From Paraconexibacter algicola (GTDB lineage Bacteria; Actinomycetota; Thermoleophilia; Solirubrobacterales; Solirubrobacteraceae): a stretch of 64,000 nucleotides of DNA. The notes below the pieces were generated by a model. That model did not search any database, was not told the DNA's origin, and saw nothing but the letters and a program-made list of their open reading frames with translations. Where the stretch lies: the NCBI RefSeq assembly GCF_003044185.1, contig NZ_PYYB01000002.1:124001-188000 (forward strand), written 5' to 3'. Each line of letters starts with the position of its first letter. Position 1 is the stretch's first letter. Below, piece by piece: positions 48,496 through 58,155 of the stretch. A program made the position numbers and the translations under genes.

Positions 48496-49689
48496 TCAGC
48501 CGGCGAGCGCCGCGTTGGGGCGCGAGCCGAGCTCCACCTCGACCGTGCGGCGCTCGTCGCCGCGACGGACGGCGATCTTCACCTCATCGCCCGGCTTCTT
48601 GCGCGCCACGAGGCGCCCGACGTCGTCGGAGCTGCGGACCGTCTCGCCGTCGATCGACTCGATGACGTCGCCGCCGAGCTGGATCTCGTCCCCGCCGAGC
48701 TGCGCGGTGATGTCGCCGCCGCGCAGGCCCGCCTTCGCGGCCGGGCTGTCCTGCGCCACCGACTGCACGAGCGCGCCCGTGCGGACCGGCAGGTTCAGGG
48801 CGTCCAGGGACCCGTCGACGGTCAGGCTCGTCACGCCCAGGTAGGCGCGGTCGACGCGCCCGGACGACTCGAGCTGGGGCAGGATCTCGCGGGCGGTGTC
48901 GATCGGGACCGCGAAGCCGATGCCGACGTTGCCGCCGCCGTCCCCGCCGGTGGCGATCTGGGAGTTGACGCCGACGACCTTGCCGGTGGCGTCGATCAGC
49001 GGGCCGCCGGAGTTGCCCGGGTTGATCGCCGCGTCGGTCTGGATGACGTTGGAGATCTGGAAGCCGTTGGGCGCGTCGATGCGGCGCTGCAGCGCGCTGA
49101 CCACGCCGGTCGTCAGCGTGCGGTCGAGCCCGAACGGGTTGCCGATCGCGATCACGGGGTCACCGACCTGCACCTCCTTGGAGGTGCCGAGCGCCAGCGG
49201 CGTGAGGTCGAGGCCGTCGGGGTCGACCTTCAGCAGCGCGAGGTCGGAGGAGACGTCCTTGCCGACGACGCGGGCGGAGACCGTCTTCTTGTCCTGGAAC
49301 TGGACGGAGACCTTCACCGCCCCCTGGATGACGTGCGCGTTGGTGAGGATCGAGCCGTCGTCCTTGATCACGAACCCCGAGCCGGTCGAGGTCGACTGCT
49401 GCTCCTGCGGCAGGCCGAGGTCGAACGGGGACGCGGTCCGCTGCACGACCTGGGCGCGGATGAACACGACGCCGGGCGCGTCGCGCTCGTAGAGCTGGCG
49501 CGGGGTCAGCGCCGCGCCGTCGGCGGTCGTGCGCGCCGGACCGGTCGAGGCGCCCAGCGGCGCCTGCTGCACGATCGTCGTGCTCGTGCCCCCGCCGCCC
49601 CCGACCCCGGTGACCTCCACGAGGGCGACGGCGGCGATGCCGCCGGCCAGGGCGGAGACGAGGACGACGGGCAGCAGCTTGCGCGACAT
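48496..49689 (-). CDS. htrA: HtrA/DegP-type membrane-anchored serine protease
   Basis: A 397-residue envelope protease. One signal-anchor helix (5-25), a Gly/Thr spacer, then the trypsin-like domain with the triad H119 (LTNAHV), D149 (SSDLALLKV) and S227 (NPGNSGGPL), and a C-terminal PDZ domain (about 285-390). It degrades or refolds damaged proteins outside the membrane. It lies between the two trp blocks on the same strand without any metabolic link. An upstream TTTAGGTC hexamer region, about 45 nt before the ATG, may be its promoter; the start has no strong Shine-Dalgarno sequence. Confidence 0.94.
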   Translation of the reverse strand: MSRKLLPVVLVSALAGGIAAVALVEVTGVGGGGGTSTTIVQQAPLGASTGPARTTADGAALTPRQLYERDAPGVVFIRAQVVQRTASPFDLGLPQEQQSTSTGSGFVIKDDGSILTNAHVIQGAVKVSVQFQDKKTVSARVVGKDVSSDLALLKVDPDGLDLTPLALGTSKEVQVGDPVIAIGNPFGLDRTLTTGVVSALQRRIDAPNGFQISNVIQTDAAINPGNSGGPLIDATGKVVGVNSQIATGGDGGGNVGIGFAVPIDTAREILPQLESSGRVDRAYLGVTSLTVDGSLDALNLPVRTGALVQSVAQDSPAAKAGLRGGDITAQLGGDEIQLGGDVIESIDGETVRSSDDVGRLVARKKPGDEVKIAVRRGDERRTVEVELGSRPNAALAG

Positions 49690-49760
49690 GGAGCGGATCG
49701 TCCGGCGGCGCCATGAAGCGCGCCCGAACGCGACCTAAATTCTTGCTGAACGCGCGCGGG

Positions 49761-50549
49761 TCAGGCCGGCGCGTGGCCGGTCAGCTCGCGGCAGGCGGCC
49801 TCGGGGTCCTCGGCACGCATCAGGCTCTCCCCGACGAGCACGGCGTCGACGCCGACCCGCTCGAGTCCCTCGAGCTGCTCGCGCGTGTAGAGCCCGGACT
49901 CCGACACGACGAGCTTGCCGGTCGGCACGTCGGAGAGCAGCTCGTAGGTGCGCTCGACGTCGACGGTGAAGTCCGCGAGGTTGCGGTTGTTGATCCCGAT
50001 GAGGTCCGCGTCGATGACCTCGAGCGCGCGCTGGAGCTCCTCGGCGTCGTGGACCTCGACCAGCACGTCGAGGTCGAGCTCGAGCGCCAGCGTGTTGAGC
50101 TTCGCCAGGCGCTTGTCGTCGAGCGCCGCGACGATCAGCAGGATCGCGTCGGCGCCCGAGACCGCGGCCTCGACCACCTGGTAGCGCTTGACCATGAAGT
50201 CCTTGCGCAGGATCGGCAGGCCGCAGGCGCGGCGCGCCTCCTGCAGGTCGTCCAGCGAGCCGCCGAAGTGCGGGCCCTCCGTCAGCACGGACAGCGCCGA
50301 CGCGCCGCCGCGGTCGTAGCTCGTGACGATGTCGGTGACGGTGGCGCCGTCGCGGATGACCCCGGCCGACGGCGAGCGGCGCTTGTGCTCGGCGATGACC
50401 GCGATCCCGGGGCGCGTCAGCGCCTCCGCGAACGGGCGGTCCTCGGAGCGGGCCTCCAGGCGCGCCTCCAGCTCCTTGAGGGGCACCTGCTCCTGGCGGC
50501 GGCGCACCTCCTCCTTGGTGGAGTCGACGATCCGGTCGAGCACGCTCAT
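49761..50549 (-). CDS. trpC: Indole-3-glycerol phosphate synthase
   Basis: Closes the indole ring, step four of the pathway. The 262-residue TIM barrel has VIAEHKRRSPSAG (51-63, with the catalytic Lys), LSVLTEGPHFGGS, ILRKDFMV, LVEVHD, GINNRNL and VSESGLYT. The ATG lies one base after the trpD stop, in an operon hisIE-trpE-trpG-trpD-trpC. The gene for HtrA follows about 70 bp downstream. It is monofunctional: TrpF is separate. Confidence 0.97.
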   Translation of the reverse strand: MSVLDRIVDSTKEEVRRRQEQVPLKELEARLEARSEDRPFAEALTRPGIAVIAEHKRRSPSAGVIRDGATVTDIVTSYDRGGASALSVLTEGPHFGGSLDDLQEARRACGLPILRKDFMVKRYQVVEAAVSGADAILLIVAALDDKRLAKLNTLALELDLDVLVEVHDAEELQRALEVIDADLIGINNRNLADFTVDVERTYELLSDVPTGKLVVSESGLYTREQLEGLERVGVDAVLVGESLMRAEDPEAACRELTGHAPA

Positions 50550-50550
50550 G

Positions 50551-51591
50551 TCAGGCGGCCTCCCCGGCCGCGAGGTCCTGGGAGAGCGCCACGTAGCGCT
50601 CGAGGGTCTGGAGGGCGGCGCCGGAGTCGACGGCCGCGGCCGCGGCCTGCACGCCGGCCCGCAGGTCGTCCGCGCGGCCGCCCGCGTAGATCGCGGCGCC
50701 CGCGTTCAGCACGGCGAGGTCGCGCGCGGGCCCGGGCTCCCCGGCGAAGATCGCGCGGGTCACCGCCGCGTTCTCCTGCGGGGTGCCGCCCGCGACCGCC
50801 TCGACGGGCGAGCGGTCGAGCCCGAGCTCCTCCGGGGTCACGGTGAAGCGGTGCAGCTCGCCGCCGTCGACCTGCACGACGTGCGTCGCGCCGGAGGTCG
50901 AGAGCTCGTCCAGGCCGTCCTCGGAGGACGCCAGCAGGGCTCGGTCCACGCCGAGGCGTTGGAGGGCGCCGGCCATCACGTCGAGCATACCCGCGTCGCT
51001 GACCCCGATCAGCTGCCGCCGGGCTCCCGCGGGGTTGGTCAGCGGGCCGAGCACGTTGAAGATCGTGCGCACCGCGAGCTCCTTGCGGACCGGCACGACG
51101 AACCGCGTCGCCGCGTGGTGCATCGGGGCGAACATGAAGCCGAACCCGACCTCGTCGACGCAGCGGGCGACCGCGTCGGCGGGCAGGTCGATCCGGGCGC
51201 CGAGCGCCTCGAGGACGTCCGCGGAGCCCGACAGGCTCGTCGCCGAGCGGTTGCCGTGCTTGGCCATCGCGCAGCCGGCGCCGGCCGCGATCAGCGCGGC
51301 GGTCGTCGACACGTTGAAGGTCGAGCGGCCGCCGCCCGTGCCCGCCGTGTCGACGAGGTCGGTGCGCCGCGTGCGGACCGGGGTTGCCAGCTCGCGCATC
51401 GTGCGCGCCAGGCCGGTGACCTCGGCGACCGTCTCCCCCTTCGTGCGCAGCGCGATCAGGAACGCGGCGGTCTCGGTGTCCGAGGCGTCCCCGGCCATGA
51501 TCTCCGCGAGGACCGCGGCGGTCTGGTCGGTGTCGAGGTCCCGGCGGGACGCGAGGGCGTCGATCGCCGCGGTGAGGGCGGGGTTCGGCAT
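50551..51591 (-). CDS. trpD: Anthranilate phosphoribosyltransferase
   Basis: Attaches the phosphoribosyl group to anthranilate. The 346-residue protein has LVDTAGTGGGRSTFNVSTT (79-97), where the pyrophosphate-site GTGGD motif reads GTGGG and is one residue shorter than in many homologues, then AKHGNRS and GPLTNPAGAR. The remaining layout is normal so activity is expected. Its ATG is about 47 nt from the trpG stop, and a TACCCT hexamer lies 14 nt before it, so it may have a promoter of its own within the operon. Confidence 0.95.
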   Translation of the reverse strand: MPNPALTAAIDALASRRDLDTDQTAAVLAEIMAGDASDTETAAFLIALRTKGETVAEVTGLARTMRELATPVRTRRTDLVDTAGTGGGRSTFNVSTTAALIAAGAGCAMAKHGNRSATSLSGSADVLEALGARIDLPADAVARCVDEVGFGFMFAPMHHAATRFVVPVRKELAVRTIFNVLGPLTNPAGARRQLIGVSDAGMLDVMAGALQRLGVDRALLASSEDGLDELSTSGATHVVQVDGGELHRFTVTPEELGLDRSPVEAVAGGTPQENAAVTRAIFAGEPGPARDLAVLNAGAAIYAGGRADDLRAGVQAAAAAVDSGAALQTLERYVALSQDLAAGEAA

Positions 51592-51637
51592 GGCTGCGGC
51601 GATGCAGGGTATCGGCCCGGGGACCGGTGCGCCCGGA

Positions 51638-52210
51638 TCAGCCGCCGCGCAGGAAGTTCTCGAGCAGCTGCTTGCCGCCGTCGGTCAGGACCGACTCGGG
51701 GTGGAACTGCACGCCCTCGGCGGGCAGCTCGCGGTGGCGCAGCGCCATCAGCACGCCGCCGCCGCGCGCGGTCGCCTCCAGGCAGTCCGGCAGCGTCTCC
51801 TCCTGCACCACCAGCGAGTGGTAGCGCCCGACGGTGAGCGGGTTGGGCACCCCGGCGAACAGCGTCCGGCCGTCGTGCTCGATCGCCGTCGTCTTGCCGT
51901 GGACGGGCACGTGGCGCACGACCGTGCCGCCGAACGCCTGCGCCATCGACTGGTGCCCGAGGCAGACGCCGAGCGTCGGGATCCCGGCCTCCGGGAAGCG
52001 GCGGACGACCTCGAGGCTCACGCCCGCCTCGTTGGGCGTGCACGGCCCGGGCGACACGACGACGCGGTCCGGCGCGCGCTCCAGCAGCTGCTCGACCGTC
52101 TCGACGTCGTTGCGGACGACCTCGAGCTCGGCGCCGAGCTCCCCGAGGAACTGGACGAGGTTGTAGGTGAAGGAGTCGTAGTTGTCGACGACGAGGACGC
52201 GCATGCTCAT
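51638..52210 (-). CDS. trpG: Anthranilate synthase component II (glutamine amidotransferase)
   Basis: Supplies ammonia from glutamine to TrpE. The 190-residue class I amidotransferase has the start VLVVDNYDSFTYNLVQ (5-20), VSPGPCTPNEAG (52-63), the catalytic Cys in GVCLGHQ (C83) and the His-Glu pair in VQFHPES (H170, E172). It may also serve p-aminobenzoate synthase, as TrpG often does when no pabA is present. Its ATG overlaps the trpE stop (ATGA). Confidence 0.97.
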   Translation of the reverse strand: MSMRVLVVDNYDSFTYNLVQFLGELGAELEVVRNDVETVEQLLERAPDRVVVSPGPCTPNEAGVSLEVVRRFPEAGIPTLGVCLGHQSMAQAFGGTVVRHVPVHGKTTAIEHDGRTLFAGVPNPLTVGRYHSLVVQEETLPDCLEATARGGGVLMALRHRELPAEGVQFHPESVLTDGGKQLLENFLRGG

Positions 52211-53697
52211 GGCCAGTCGGGTTGCTCGGCGGCCAGCTCGATGGCGGCCTTGACGCCGCGGGCCTTGTTGACGGACTCCTCGTACTCGTACTCCGGCAGG
52301 GCGTCGGCGACCGTGCCGCCACCGGCCTGTATGTGCGCCCGCCCGTCCTTCATCACGACGGTGCGGATGTGGATGCAGGTGTCGAGGTCCCCGGTGTAGG
52401 AGAGCCAGCCGATCGCGCCGCCGTAGCCGCCGCGCTTGACCGGCTCGAGCTCGTCGATGATCTCCATCGCCCGGACCTTCGGCGCGCCGCTCAGGGTCCC
52501 GGCGGGCAGGACCGAGCGCAGCGCGTCCATCGCGCCGACGTCCTCGCGCAGCGTCCCCGACACGTTGGAGACGATGTGCATGACGTGCGAGTAGGTCTCC
52601 ACGACCATGAAGTCGTCGACGTTCACGCTCCCGAACTCGCTCACGCGCCCGAGGTCGTTGCGGCCGAGGTCCACGAGCATCACGTGCTCGGCCCGCTCCT
52701 TCTCGTCCTCGAGCAGGCCGGCGGCGATCTGCGCGTCCTCCTCGGCGGTCGCGCCGCGCGGGCGCGTGCCGGCGATCGGGCGCGTCGACACGCGGCGGCC
52801 GCTGACCGTCAGCAGCGGCTCCGGGCTCGCGCCCGCGATCTGGAAGTCGAGGAAGTCCAGGTAGTACATGTAGGGCGACGGGTTGACCACCCGCAGGCCG
52901 CGGTAGACGCTGAACGGGTCGATGTCGATGTCCGCGCTCCAGCGCTGCGACGGCACCACCTGGAAGGCGTCGCCGGCGTGGACGTACTCGACGATCCGCG
53001 CGACCGTCGCCTCGAACTCGGCGCGCTCGTGGTTGGAGGTGAACTGCGGGACCTCGCGCGCGGCCCGGTTGGCGGCGGGCACCGGGACCGGGCCGGCCAG
53101 CAGCCGCCGGACCTTCGCGATCGTCGCCCGCGCCTCCTCGTAGGCGGACGCGACGTCATCCCCGTCCTCCGCGTACACGTTCACGAGGATCGTCAGCGTG
53201 TGCTTGAGGTGGTCGAACACCACGAGCACGTCGCTGAGCATCAGCGCCATGTCGGGCAGGCCGACCTCGTCGGGGTTGGGATCGCCCAGCGTGGTCTCGA
53301 CCGTGCGGACGAGGTCGTAGCCGAAGTAGCCGACCGCCCCGCCCGCGAACGGCGGCAGGTCCGGCAGCGGCGCCTGACGCCAGCGCGCGACCTCCTGCTC
53401 GGCCAGCGCGTACGGGTCGCCCGCCTCGCCCAGCGACCAGCGCAGCACCGACCGGGGCCGGACGCCGATGAACGAGTAGCGGCCCACCCGCTGGCCCTGC
53501 TCGGCGCTCTCCAGCAGGAAGCCCGGGGACTCGGGCGTCTCCCCGCGCAGCTTCAGGAACGCGGAGACCGGCGTCTCGAGGTCGTCGATGAACGTGTGGC
53601 GCAGCGGGACGAGGTTGTGGTCGGCGCTCAGCGCGCGGACCTCGTCCAGCGACGGCGCGACCGGCAGGTCGGCGAACGCGTCAGCCGCGGCGCTCAC
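52207..53697 (-). CDS. trpE: Anthranilate synthase component I
   Basis: Makes anthranilate from chorismate, the committed step. The 496-residue protein has the feedback-type N-terminal domain with [18 protein letters not shown] (the LLES motif binds tryptophan in related enzymes), and the chorismate domain with [40 protein letters not shown] and [17 protein letters not shown]. Enzyme-level feedback by tryptophan is therefore likely. The GTG start lies inside the 3' end of hisIE (17-bp overlap). Confidence 0.97.
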   Translation of the reverse strand: MSAAADAFADLPVAPSLDEVRALSADHNLVPLRHTFIDDLETPVSAFLKLRGETPESPGFLLESAEQGQRVGRYSFIGVRPRSVLRWSLGEAGDPYALAEQEVARWRQAPLPDLPPFAGGAVGYFGYDLVRTVETTLGDPNPDEVGLPDMALMLSDVLVVFDHLKHTLTILVNVYAEDGDDVASAYEEARATIAKVRRLLAGPVPVPAANRAAREVPQFTSNHERAEFEATVARIVEYVHAGDAFQVVPSQRWSADIDIDPFSVYRGLRVVNPSPYMYYLDFLDFQIAGASPEPLLTVSGRRVSTRPIAGTRPRGATAEEDAQIAAGLLEDEKERAEHVMLVDLGRNDLGRVSEFGSVNVDDFMVVETYSHVMHIVSNVSGTLREDVGAMDALRSVLPAGTLSGAPKVRAMEIIDELEPVKRGGYGGAIGWLSYTGDLDTCIHIRTVVMKDGRAHIQAGGGTVADALPEYEYEESVNKARGVKAAIELAAEQPDWP

Positions 53698-54277
53698 GCA
53701 GCACCTCCTGCACGTCGCCGAGCACGCGGTCGCGGCCCGCCAGCAGCACGAGCAGGTGGTAGAGCACGTCGGCCGCCTCGTTGTCGACACGGTCGTCGGT
53801 CTCCTCGCGCGCGGCGCGGGTGACCTCCTCGGCCTCCTCCTGCACCTTCTCGCCGGCCAGCGCCGGATCGTCGAGCAGCGTCACCGTGTACGAGCCCGCG
53901 GGGCGCTCCGCCTTGCGCTGCGCGAGCACCCGCTCGAGGTCGGGCAGCACCTCGTGCGGCGCCAGCAGGTCGGTCTCGCCCTCGTGGAAGCACGTGCGCG
54001 CCCCGGTGTGGCAGGCAGGGCCGGCCGGCTCGACGAGCGCGAGCAACGCGTCGCCGTCGCAGTCCAGGCGCAGCGCCCGGACCTTCTGGACGTTCCCGGA
54101 GGTCGCGCCCTTGTGCCAGAGCTCGTCACGGGAGCGCGACCACAGGTGCAGCTCCCCCGTCTCCCGGGTCTTCTCGATCGCCAGCGCGTTGGCGTAGGCG
54201 AGCGTGAGCACCTCCCCCGTGTTCCAGTCCTGGATGACGACGGGGACGAGGCCGGCTGCGTCGAAGGCGATGTCCAC
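53681..54277 (-). CDS. hisIE: Bifunctional phosphoribosyl-AMP cyclohydrolase / phosphoribosyl-ATP pyrophosphohydrolase
   Basis: Catalyses steps two and three of histidine synthesis. The 198-residue protein joins a HisI domain (about 1-100: [38 protein letters not shown], and the zinc/metal Cys in LDCDGDALL and CHTGARTCF) to a HisE domain (about 108-195: [39 protein letters not shown]). The GTG start follows TAGACT by 7 nt. It heads the trpEGDC operon, tying a histidine gene to tryptophan genes; both pathways use phosphoribosyl pyrophosphate. Confidence 0.96.
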   Translation of the reverse strand: MDIAFDAAGLVPVVIQDWNTGEVLTLAYANALAIEKTRETGELHLWSRSRDELWHKGATSGNVQKVRALRLDCDGDALLALVEPAGPACHTGARTCFHEGETDLLAPHEVLPDLERVLAQRKAERPAGSYTVTLLDDPALAGEKVQEEAEEVTRAAREETDDRVDNEAADVLYHLLVLLAGRDRVLGDVQEVLRERRG

Positions 54278-54284
54278 GCGCCGC

Positions 54285-54290
54285 AGTCTA
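54285..54290 (-). promoter_or_regulatory. -10 box TAGACT, leaderless promoter of hisIE-trpEGDC
   Basis: TAGACT on the minus strand, 7 nt before the GTG. The leaderless start excludes a leader-peptide attenuator here. Confidence 0.5.
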
Positions 54291-54303
54291 CGAACGACGG
54301 CGC

Positions 54304-55464
54304 TCAGACCGCCGTCGCGTGCGCCGCCGGGCGCGGCAGCTCGCCGACCGCCGAGGGCGGCGCCTGCTCCAGGTACCAGCCGAACGCGCGGTCGATCCGC
54401 TTCGGCCGGTCGAGGACGCGCAGCACGAGCGTCAGCACCCGCGGCGGCAGCGCCGGGACCAGGCGCTGCAGTGCGAACGCGATCCGGTACGCGCGGCCGT
54501 GCCCGGCGCTGAAGGCGTGGTAACGCGCGAGCGCGTCCTCGCGGCGGCGCCGGCCGGCGTGCACCTCGCGCAGCTCGCGGCCGGCGGCGAGCCCGAAGTG
54601 GAAGGCGGTGCGGATCCCCTCACCGGACAGCGGGAAGCAGTGCCCGGCGCTGTCGCCGCAGAAGAACACGCCGTCCTCGGTCGCGTCGCGCAGGCGGTGC
54701 GGGAACCAGTTGCCCTGGTAGCGGACCCGCTCGTCGCCCAGGCGCTCCGCCAGCCGGACGGTCGGCTCCTTGACGTGGTCGCGCGGCTCGTAGCTGCCGA
54801 CCCCCACCCGGACCTCCTCGCCGGCCGGCACGCGCCAGCCGTAGCCGCGGCGGATCAGGCCGCGCTCGACCCAGCAGTCCAGGGCGTCGCCGTGGGCGTG
54901 CGTGCGGTGCGGGTGGACCTCCAGGCCGCGCGAGAGGTACGCGTCGGGCGGCTGGATCGCGGGCTCCGCGCACGACAGCACGCGCCGCCAGCCGAGCGCG
55001 TCGACGACGAGCGGGCTGCGGATCGTGCCGCGGTCGGTGTGGACGACGTGGTCGGCGTCACCGCGGGCGTGCGGCTCGCGCCGCTCCACCTTCGCGGTGA
55101 CGAACCGCGCGTCGGTCTGGGCGAACAGCAGCTCGCACAGGCGCCGGTAGTCGAACGAGGACCACGACCACGGCAGCCGGTACCGGACGCTGCCGTGCGG
55201 GGTCGTGAACGACATGTACGGCAGCTCCTGCAGGATCGCGTCCTGCAGGCCCATCGCCTCGAGCCACGGGGTCGGCGCGGCGCAGGCGCTCGTGGCGCGC
55301 TCGCCGATCTCGTAGCGGTCGATCACCAGGACGTCGGCGCCGCTGCCCGTCAGCGCCCGGGCGACCGCCAGGCCCGCGAAGCTCGCGCCGCAGATCAGGA
55401 CGTCGGGCCGCTCGTCGCCCAGCGGGGTGCGCTCGGCGCCGCGGGCGGTGCGACGGACCGTCAT
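54304..55464 (-). CDS. Geranylgeranyl-reductase-like FAD-dependent oxidoreductase (copy 2)
   Basis: A 386-residue paralogue of the flavoprotein at 28026-29222. Shared phrases are RTPLG near the start, [18 protein letters not shown] (21-38), [19 protein letters not shown], and [19 protein letters not shown]. Its ATG overlaps the stop of a phytoene/squalene synthase gene, so it probably acts on an isoprenoid made by that pathway, for example by saturating or modifying double bonds. Which product is formed cannot be told. The arginine-rich end differs from copy 1. Confidence 0.86.
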   Translation of the reverse strand: MTVRRTARGAERTPLGDERPDVLICGASFAGLAVARALTGSGADVLVIDRYEIGERATSACAAPTPWLEAMGLQDAILQELPYMSFTTPHGSVRYRLPWSWSSFDYRRLCELLFAQTDARFVTAKVERREPHARGDADHVVHTDRGTIRSPLVVDALGWRRVLSCAEPAIQPPDAYLSRGLEVHPHRTHAHGDALDCWVERGLIRRGYGWRVPAGEEVRVGVGSYEPRDHVKEPTVRLAERLGDERVRYQGNWFPHRLRDATEDGVFFCGDSAGHCFPLSGEGIRTAFHFGLAAGRELREVHAGRRRREDALARYHAFSAGHGRAYRIAFALQRLVPALPPRVLTLVLRVLDRPKRIDRAFGWYLEQAPPSAVGELPRPAAHATAV

Positions 55465-56303
55465 GTCGCGCCCCGCGGCGAGGGCAGCGTGGGCCACAGC
55501 GACCCCGCGCCCGGGCGCAGCACGTCGAAGTTGCGCGCCTCGATGCGGTCGAGCACCCGCAGGTACACGGCGCGCGCGACGCGGACCCCGGGGCGCATCG
55601 AGGGCCGCAGCTCGTCGGCGACCGCGGCGGTGCGCGCGAACAGCGCCCGGGCCCGCGACACGTCGCGGGCGACGGTCTCGCGGACGCGGTCGGTCACGAG
55701 CCCGCGGGCGAGGTCCTCCTCCGGCAGGCCCGGCAGGTAGACGCGGTCGAGCGTCCAGTCCTCGGCGACGTCGCGGACGAAGTTCGTGAGCTGGAACGCG
55801 ATGCCGAGCGCGGCGATCTCCTCGCGCAGCTCCGCGGGCGCCTCCAGCAGCGGCGTCATCAGGCGGCCGACCGCGGCGGCGCTGCCGTCCATGTAGCGGT
55901 CGAGCGCCGCGCCGTCCGGGATGCGGACCGGTCCGCAGTCCACGCGCATCGAGTCCATGTAGGGGCCGAGCTGCTCCAGCGGCAGCTCGACGCGCTGCGC
56001 CGCGTCCACGAGCGCCGCGATGACCGGGTGCTCGCTGCGGCCGGCGACGACGCCCTCGCGCAGCGTCTGCTCCCAGCGGTCCAGCGCGCGGCGGCGCTCC
56101 TCGGGGTCCTGCGGGGCGCCGGGGCCGTCGACCAGCTCGTCGGCGCCGCGGACGAAGCCGTAGAGCGCGTGGACCGCCGGACGGGTCCGGCGCGGCAGGC
56201 AGCTCGTCGCCACGTAGAAGGTCGGATCGTGGCGGCGCTGCAGCCGCCGGCAGCGGGCGTAGGCCTGGCGGAGCGCGGGGTCGGTGGCGGTGATGTCGTC
56301 CAC
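55461..56303 (-). CDS. Phytoene/squalene synthase family protein
   Basis: Joins two prenyl diphosphates head to head. The 280-residue protein has both Asp-rich motifs: GADELVDG (54-60, D55 and D59) and QLTNFVRDVAEDW (171-183, D178 and D182), and the usual FYVATSCLPRRTRPAVHALYGF opening. Whether the substrate is C15 (squalene, hopanoids or C30 carotenoids) or C20 (phytoene) is not clear. No desaturase or cyclase gene is close. The GTG start is divergent from the ArsA-like gene across 34 bp that contain a TACGTA palindrome. Confidence 0.9.
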   Translation of the reverse strand: MDDITATDPALRQAYARCRRLQRRHDPTFYVATSCLPRRTRPAVHALYGFVRGADELVDGPGAPQDPEERRRALDRWEQTLREGVVAGRSEHPVIAALVDAAQRVELPLEQLGPYMDSMRVDCGPVRIPDGAALDRYMDGSAAAVGRLMTPLLEAPAELREEIAALGIAFQLTNFVRDVAEDWTLDRVYLPGLPEEDLARGLVTDRVRETVARDVSRARALFARTAAVADELRPSMRPGVRVARAVYLRVLDRIEARNFDVLRPGAGSLWPTLPSPRGAT

Positions 56304-56337
56304 GTTACCGCGGGCTACGTATGGTCACGCAACACGG

Positions 56338-57270
56338 ATGACCAATCTCCTGGACCGCTCCCTCATCGTCGTGACCGGCAAGGGCGGCGTCGGCAAGACG
56401 ACCGTCGCGGCCGCGCTCGGCCTGCTCTGCGCCCGCCGCGGCGGCCGCACCATCGTCTGCGAGGTCGGCGCGTCCCAGCGCCTGCCGGGGCTCTTCGGCG
56501 TCGCGGCCGGGGCCCCCGGCGACGAGGTCCGGCTCGCCGACGGCCTCTTCCAGACCTCCGTCGACCCGATGCTCACGATCGAGGAGTGGATCGGCCGCCA
56601 GCTCGGCTCGCGCTCGCTCACCCAGGTCCTGGCGCGCTCCAACGCGTTCCAGTACTTCGTGGCGGCGGCCCCGGGCGCGCGCGAGGTGCTCACGATCGCC
56701 AAGACCTGGGAGCTCGGCCAGGACGAGCGGTGGGACCGCAAGGCCGCCGGCTACGACCACGTGATCGTCGACGCGCCCGCCTCCGGGCACGGCATCGGCC
56801 TCCTGCGCGCCCCCGCCACGATGTCCGGCGTGACCCGCGGGATCGGCCCCGTCGCCACCCAGGCGGACCTCGTCACCCGCACCCTGAAGGACCCGGCGGC
56901 CAGCGCCTACGTGGCGGTCGCGCTGCCCGGCGAGCTCCCGGTCACCGAGACGATCGAGCTCGACGGGCTGCTGCACGACGCCGTCGGCCGCACGCTCGAC
57001 CACGTCGTCGTCAACGCCGTCCTGCCGCGCCGCTTCGCCGGCGAGGAGCTCGAGGCGCTCGCGGCCGCCGACGGCGCGGTCCCCGAGACCGTGCGCCGCG
57101 CCACGCTCGGCCAGGCGGGCCGCGTCCGCGAGCAGCAGTCGCAGCTGCGGCGGCTGCGCAAGCACGCCTCCGCCCCGGTCAGCACGCTGCCGTTCGTCAG
57201 CTCCCCCGAGCTGCGCCTCGAGGACGTCCAGGCGCTCGCCGACGAGCTCGGCCGCCGGCTCGAGGGCTGA
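56338..57270 (+). CDS. ArsA/Get3-like anion-transporting-type ATPase
   Basis: A 310-residue P-loop ATPase. It has the deviant Walker A VVTGKGGVGKTTVAAALG (11-28) and the ASGHGIGLLRAP stretch (AP-S-GHG motif) typical of ArsA-related proteins in actinobacteria. The Get3 zinc cysteines and a second ATPase half are absent, so arsenite transport is unlikely; no arsenic gene is near. Mycobacterial homologues come in pairs, while only one is seen here. It faces the isoprenoid operon from a short divergent gap with TATGGT 12 nt before its ATG. Confidence 0.85.
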   Translation: MTNLLDRSLIVVTGKGGVGKTTVAAALGLLCARRGGRTIVCEVGASQRLPGLFGVAAGAPGDEVRLADGLFQTSVDPMLTIEEWIGRQLGSRSLTQVLARSNAFQYFVAAAPGAREVLTIAKTWELGQDERWDRKAAGYDHVIVDAPASGHGIGLLRAPATMSGVTRGIGPVATQADLVTRTLKDPAASAYVAVALPGELPVTETIELDGLLHDAVGRTLDHVVVNAVLPRRFAGEELEALAAADGAVPETVRRATLGQAGRVREQQSQLRRLRKHASAPVSTLPFVSSPELRLEDVQALADELGRRLEG

Positions 57271-57273
57271 CCG

Positions 57274-58155
57274 CTACTCGATCCCGAGCCGGTCCAGGAG
57301 GCGGTCGTCGCCACGCCAGCCGTGCCGCACGCGCACGGTGAGATCGAGGTGGACCTGCATGCCCATCTCGCGCTCGAGCTCCTTGCGGGCCTTCGTGCCG
57401 ATCGCCTTGATCATCTTCCCGCCGGTCCCGATGAGGATGCCCTTCTGGGACTCGGTCTCCACCCACATGAGCGCCCGGACGCGGACGAAGTCGTCCCGCT
57501 CCTGGAAGATGTCGTCGATCACGACCTCGACCGCGTGCGGCACCTCCTGGCGGGTGCGGCGCAGCACCTGCTCGCGGACGAGCTCGGCGAGCAGCACGTG
57601 CTCGGCCTGGTCGGAGGTCTCCTCGGGCGAGAAGTAGAACGGGCCCTCGGGCATCAGCCCGCGCAGGTGCTCCAGCAGCGCCACGACCCCGTCGCCCTTG
57701 TGCGCGCTGATCGGGAAGATGTCGTCGGCGATGCCGAGATCCTCCGCGTCCTTCAGCATCGTGACGACCTTCGTGCGGTCGCAGCGATCGAGCTTGTTCA
57801 CCGCGACGACGACCGGGACCTTCGCACCGCGCAGCGCCGCGGCGATGAAGCGGTCGCCGGGCCCGACGCCCTCGACCGCGTTGAGGACCATCAGCGCCGC
57901 GTCGCTCTCGCCGAGCTCCTGCTCGACGCGGCGCTGCATCCGCTCGGTCAGCGTGTCGCGCGGCCGTTGCACCCCGGGCAGGTCGGTGAGGACGAGCTGC
58001 GTGTCCTCGTGCGTGACGACCCCGCGGATCGCGCGGCGGGTCGTCTGCGCCTTGTCGGAGACGATCGCGATCTTCCGGCCCACCAGCGCGTTGACGAGCG
58101 TCGACTTGCCGACGTTGGGCCGACCGGCGATCGCGACGAACCCCGAGCGGGTCAC
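57274..58155 (-). CDS. era: GTPase Era
   Basis: A 293-residue GTPase that binds 16S rRNA and aids assembly of the small ribosomal subunit. G domain: G1 GRPNVGKST (11-19), G2 region QTTRRAIRG, G3 DLPGVQ, G4 NKLD, G5 SAHKG. The C-terminal KH domain (about 200-290) holds KGILIGTGGKMIKAIGTKARKELE with the GxxG loop. The GTG start overlaps the ybeY stop (GTGA). Neighbours phoH-ybeY-era follow the order common in bacteria. Only 3 bp separate it from the convergent ATPase gene. Confidence 0.97.
   Translation of the reverse strand: MTRSGFVAIAGRPNVGKSTLVNALVGRKIAIVSDKAQTTRRAIRGVVTHEDTQLVLTDLPGVQRPRDTLTERMQRRVEQELGESDAALMVLNAVEGVGPGDRFIAAALRGAKVPVVVAVNKLDRCDRTKVVTMLKDAEDLGIADDIFPISAHKGDGVVALLEHLRGLMPEGPFYFSPEETSDQAEHVLLAELVREQVLRRTRQEVPHAVEVVIDDIFQERDDFVRVRALMWVETESQKGILIGTGGKMIKAIGTKARKELEREMGMQVHLDLTVRVRHGWRGDDRLLDRLGIE

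Noticed and set aside
49690-49760. Trp attenuator or leader peptide near trpC/htrA
   Set aside because: No short frame with tandem Trp codons and no paired terminator structure; first genes of the trp blocks appear leaderless.
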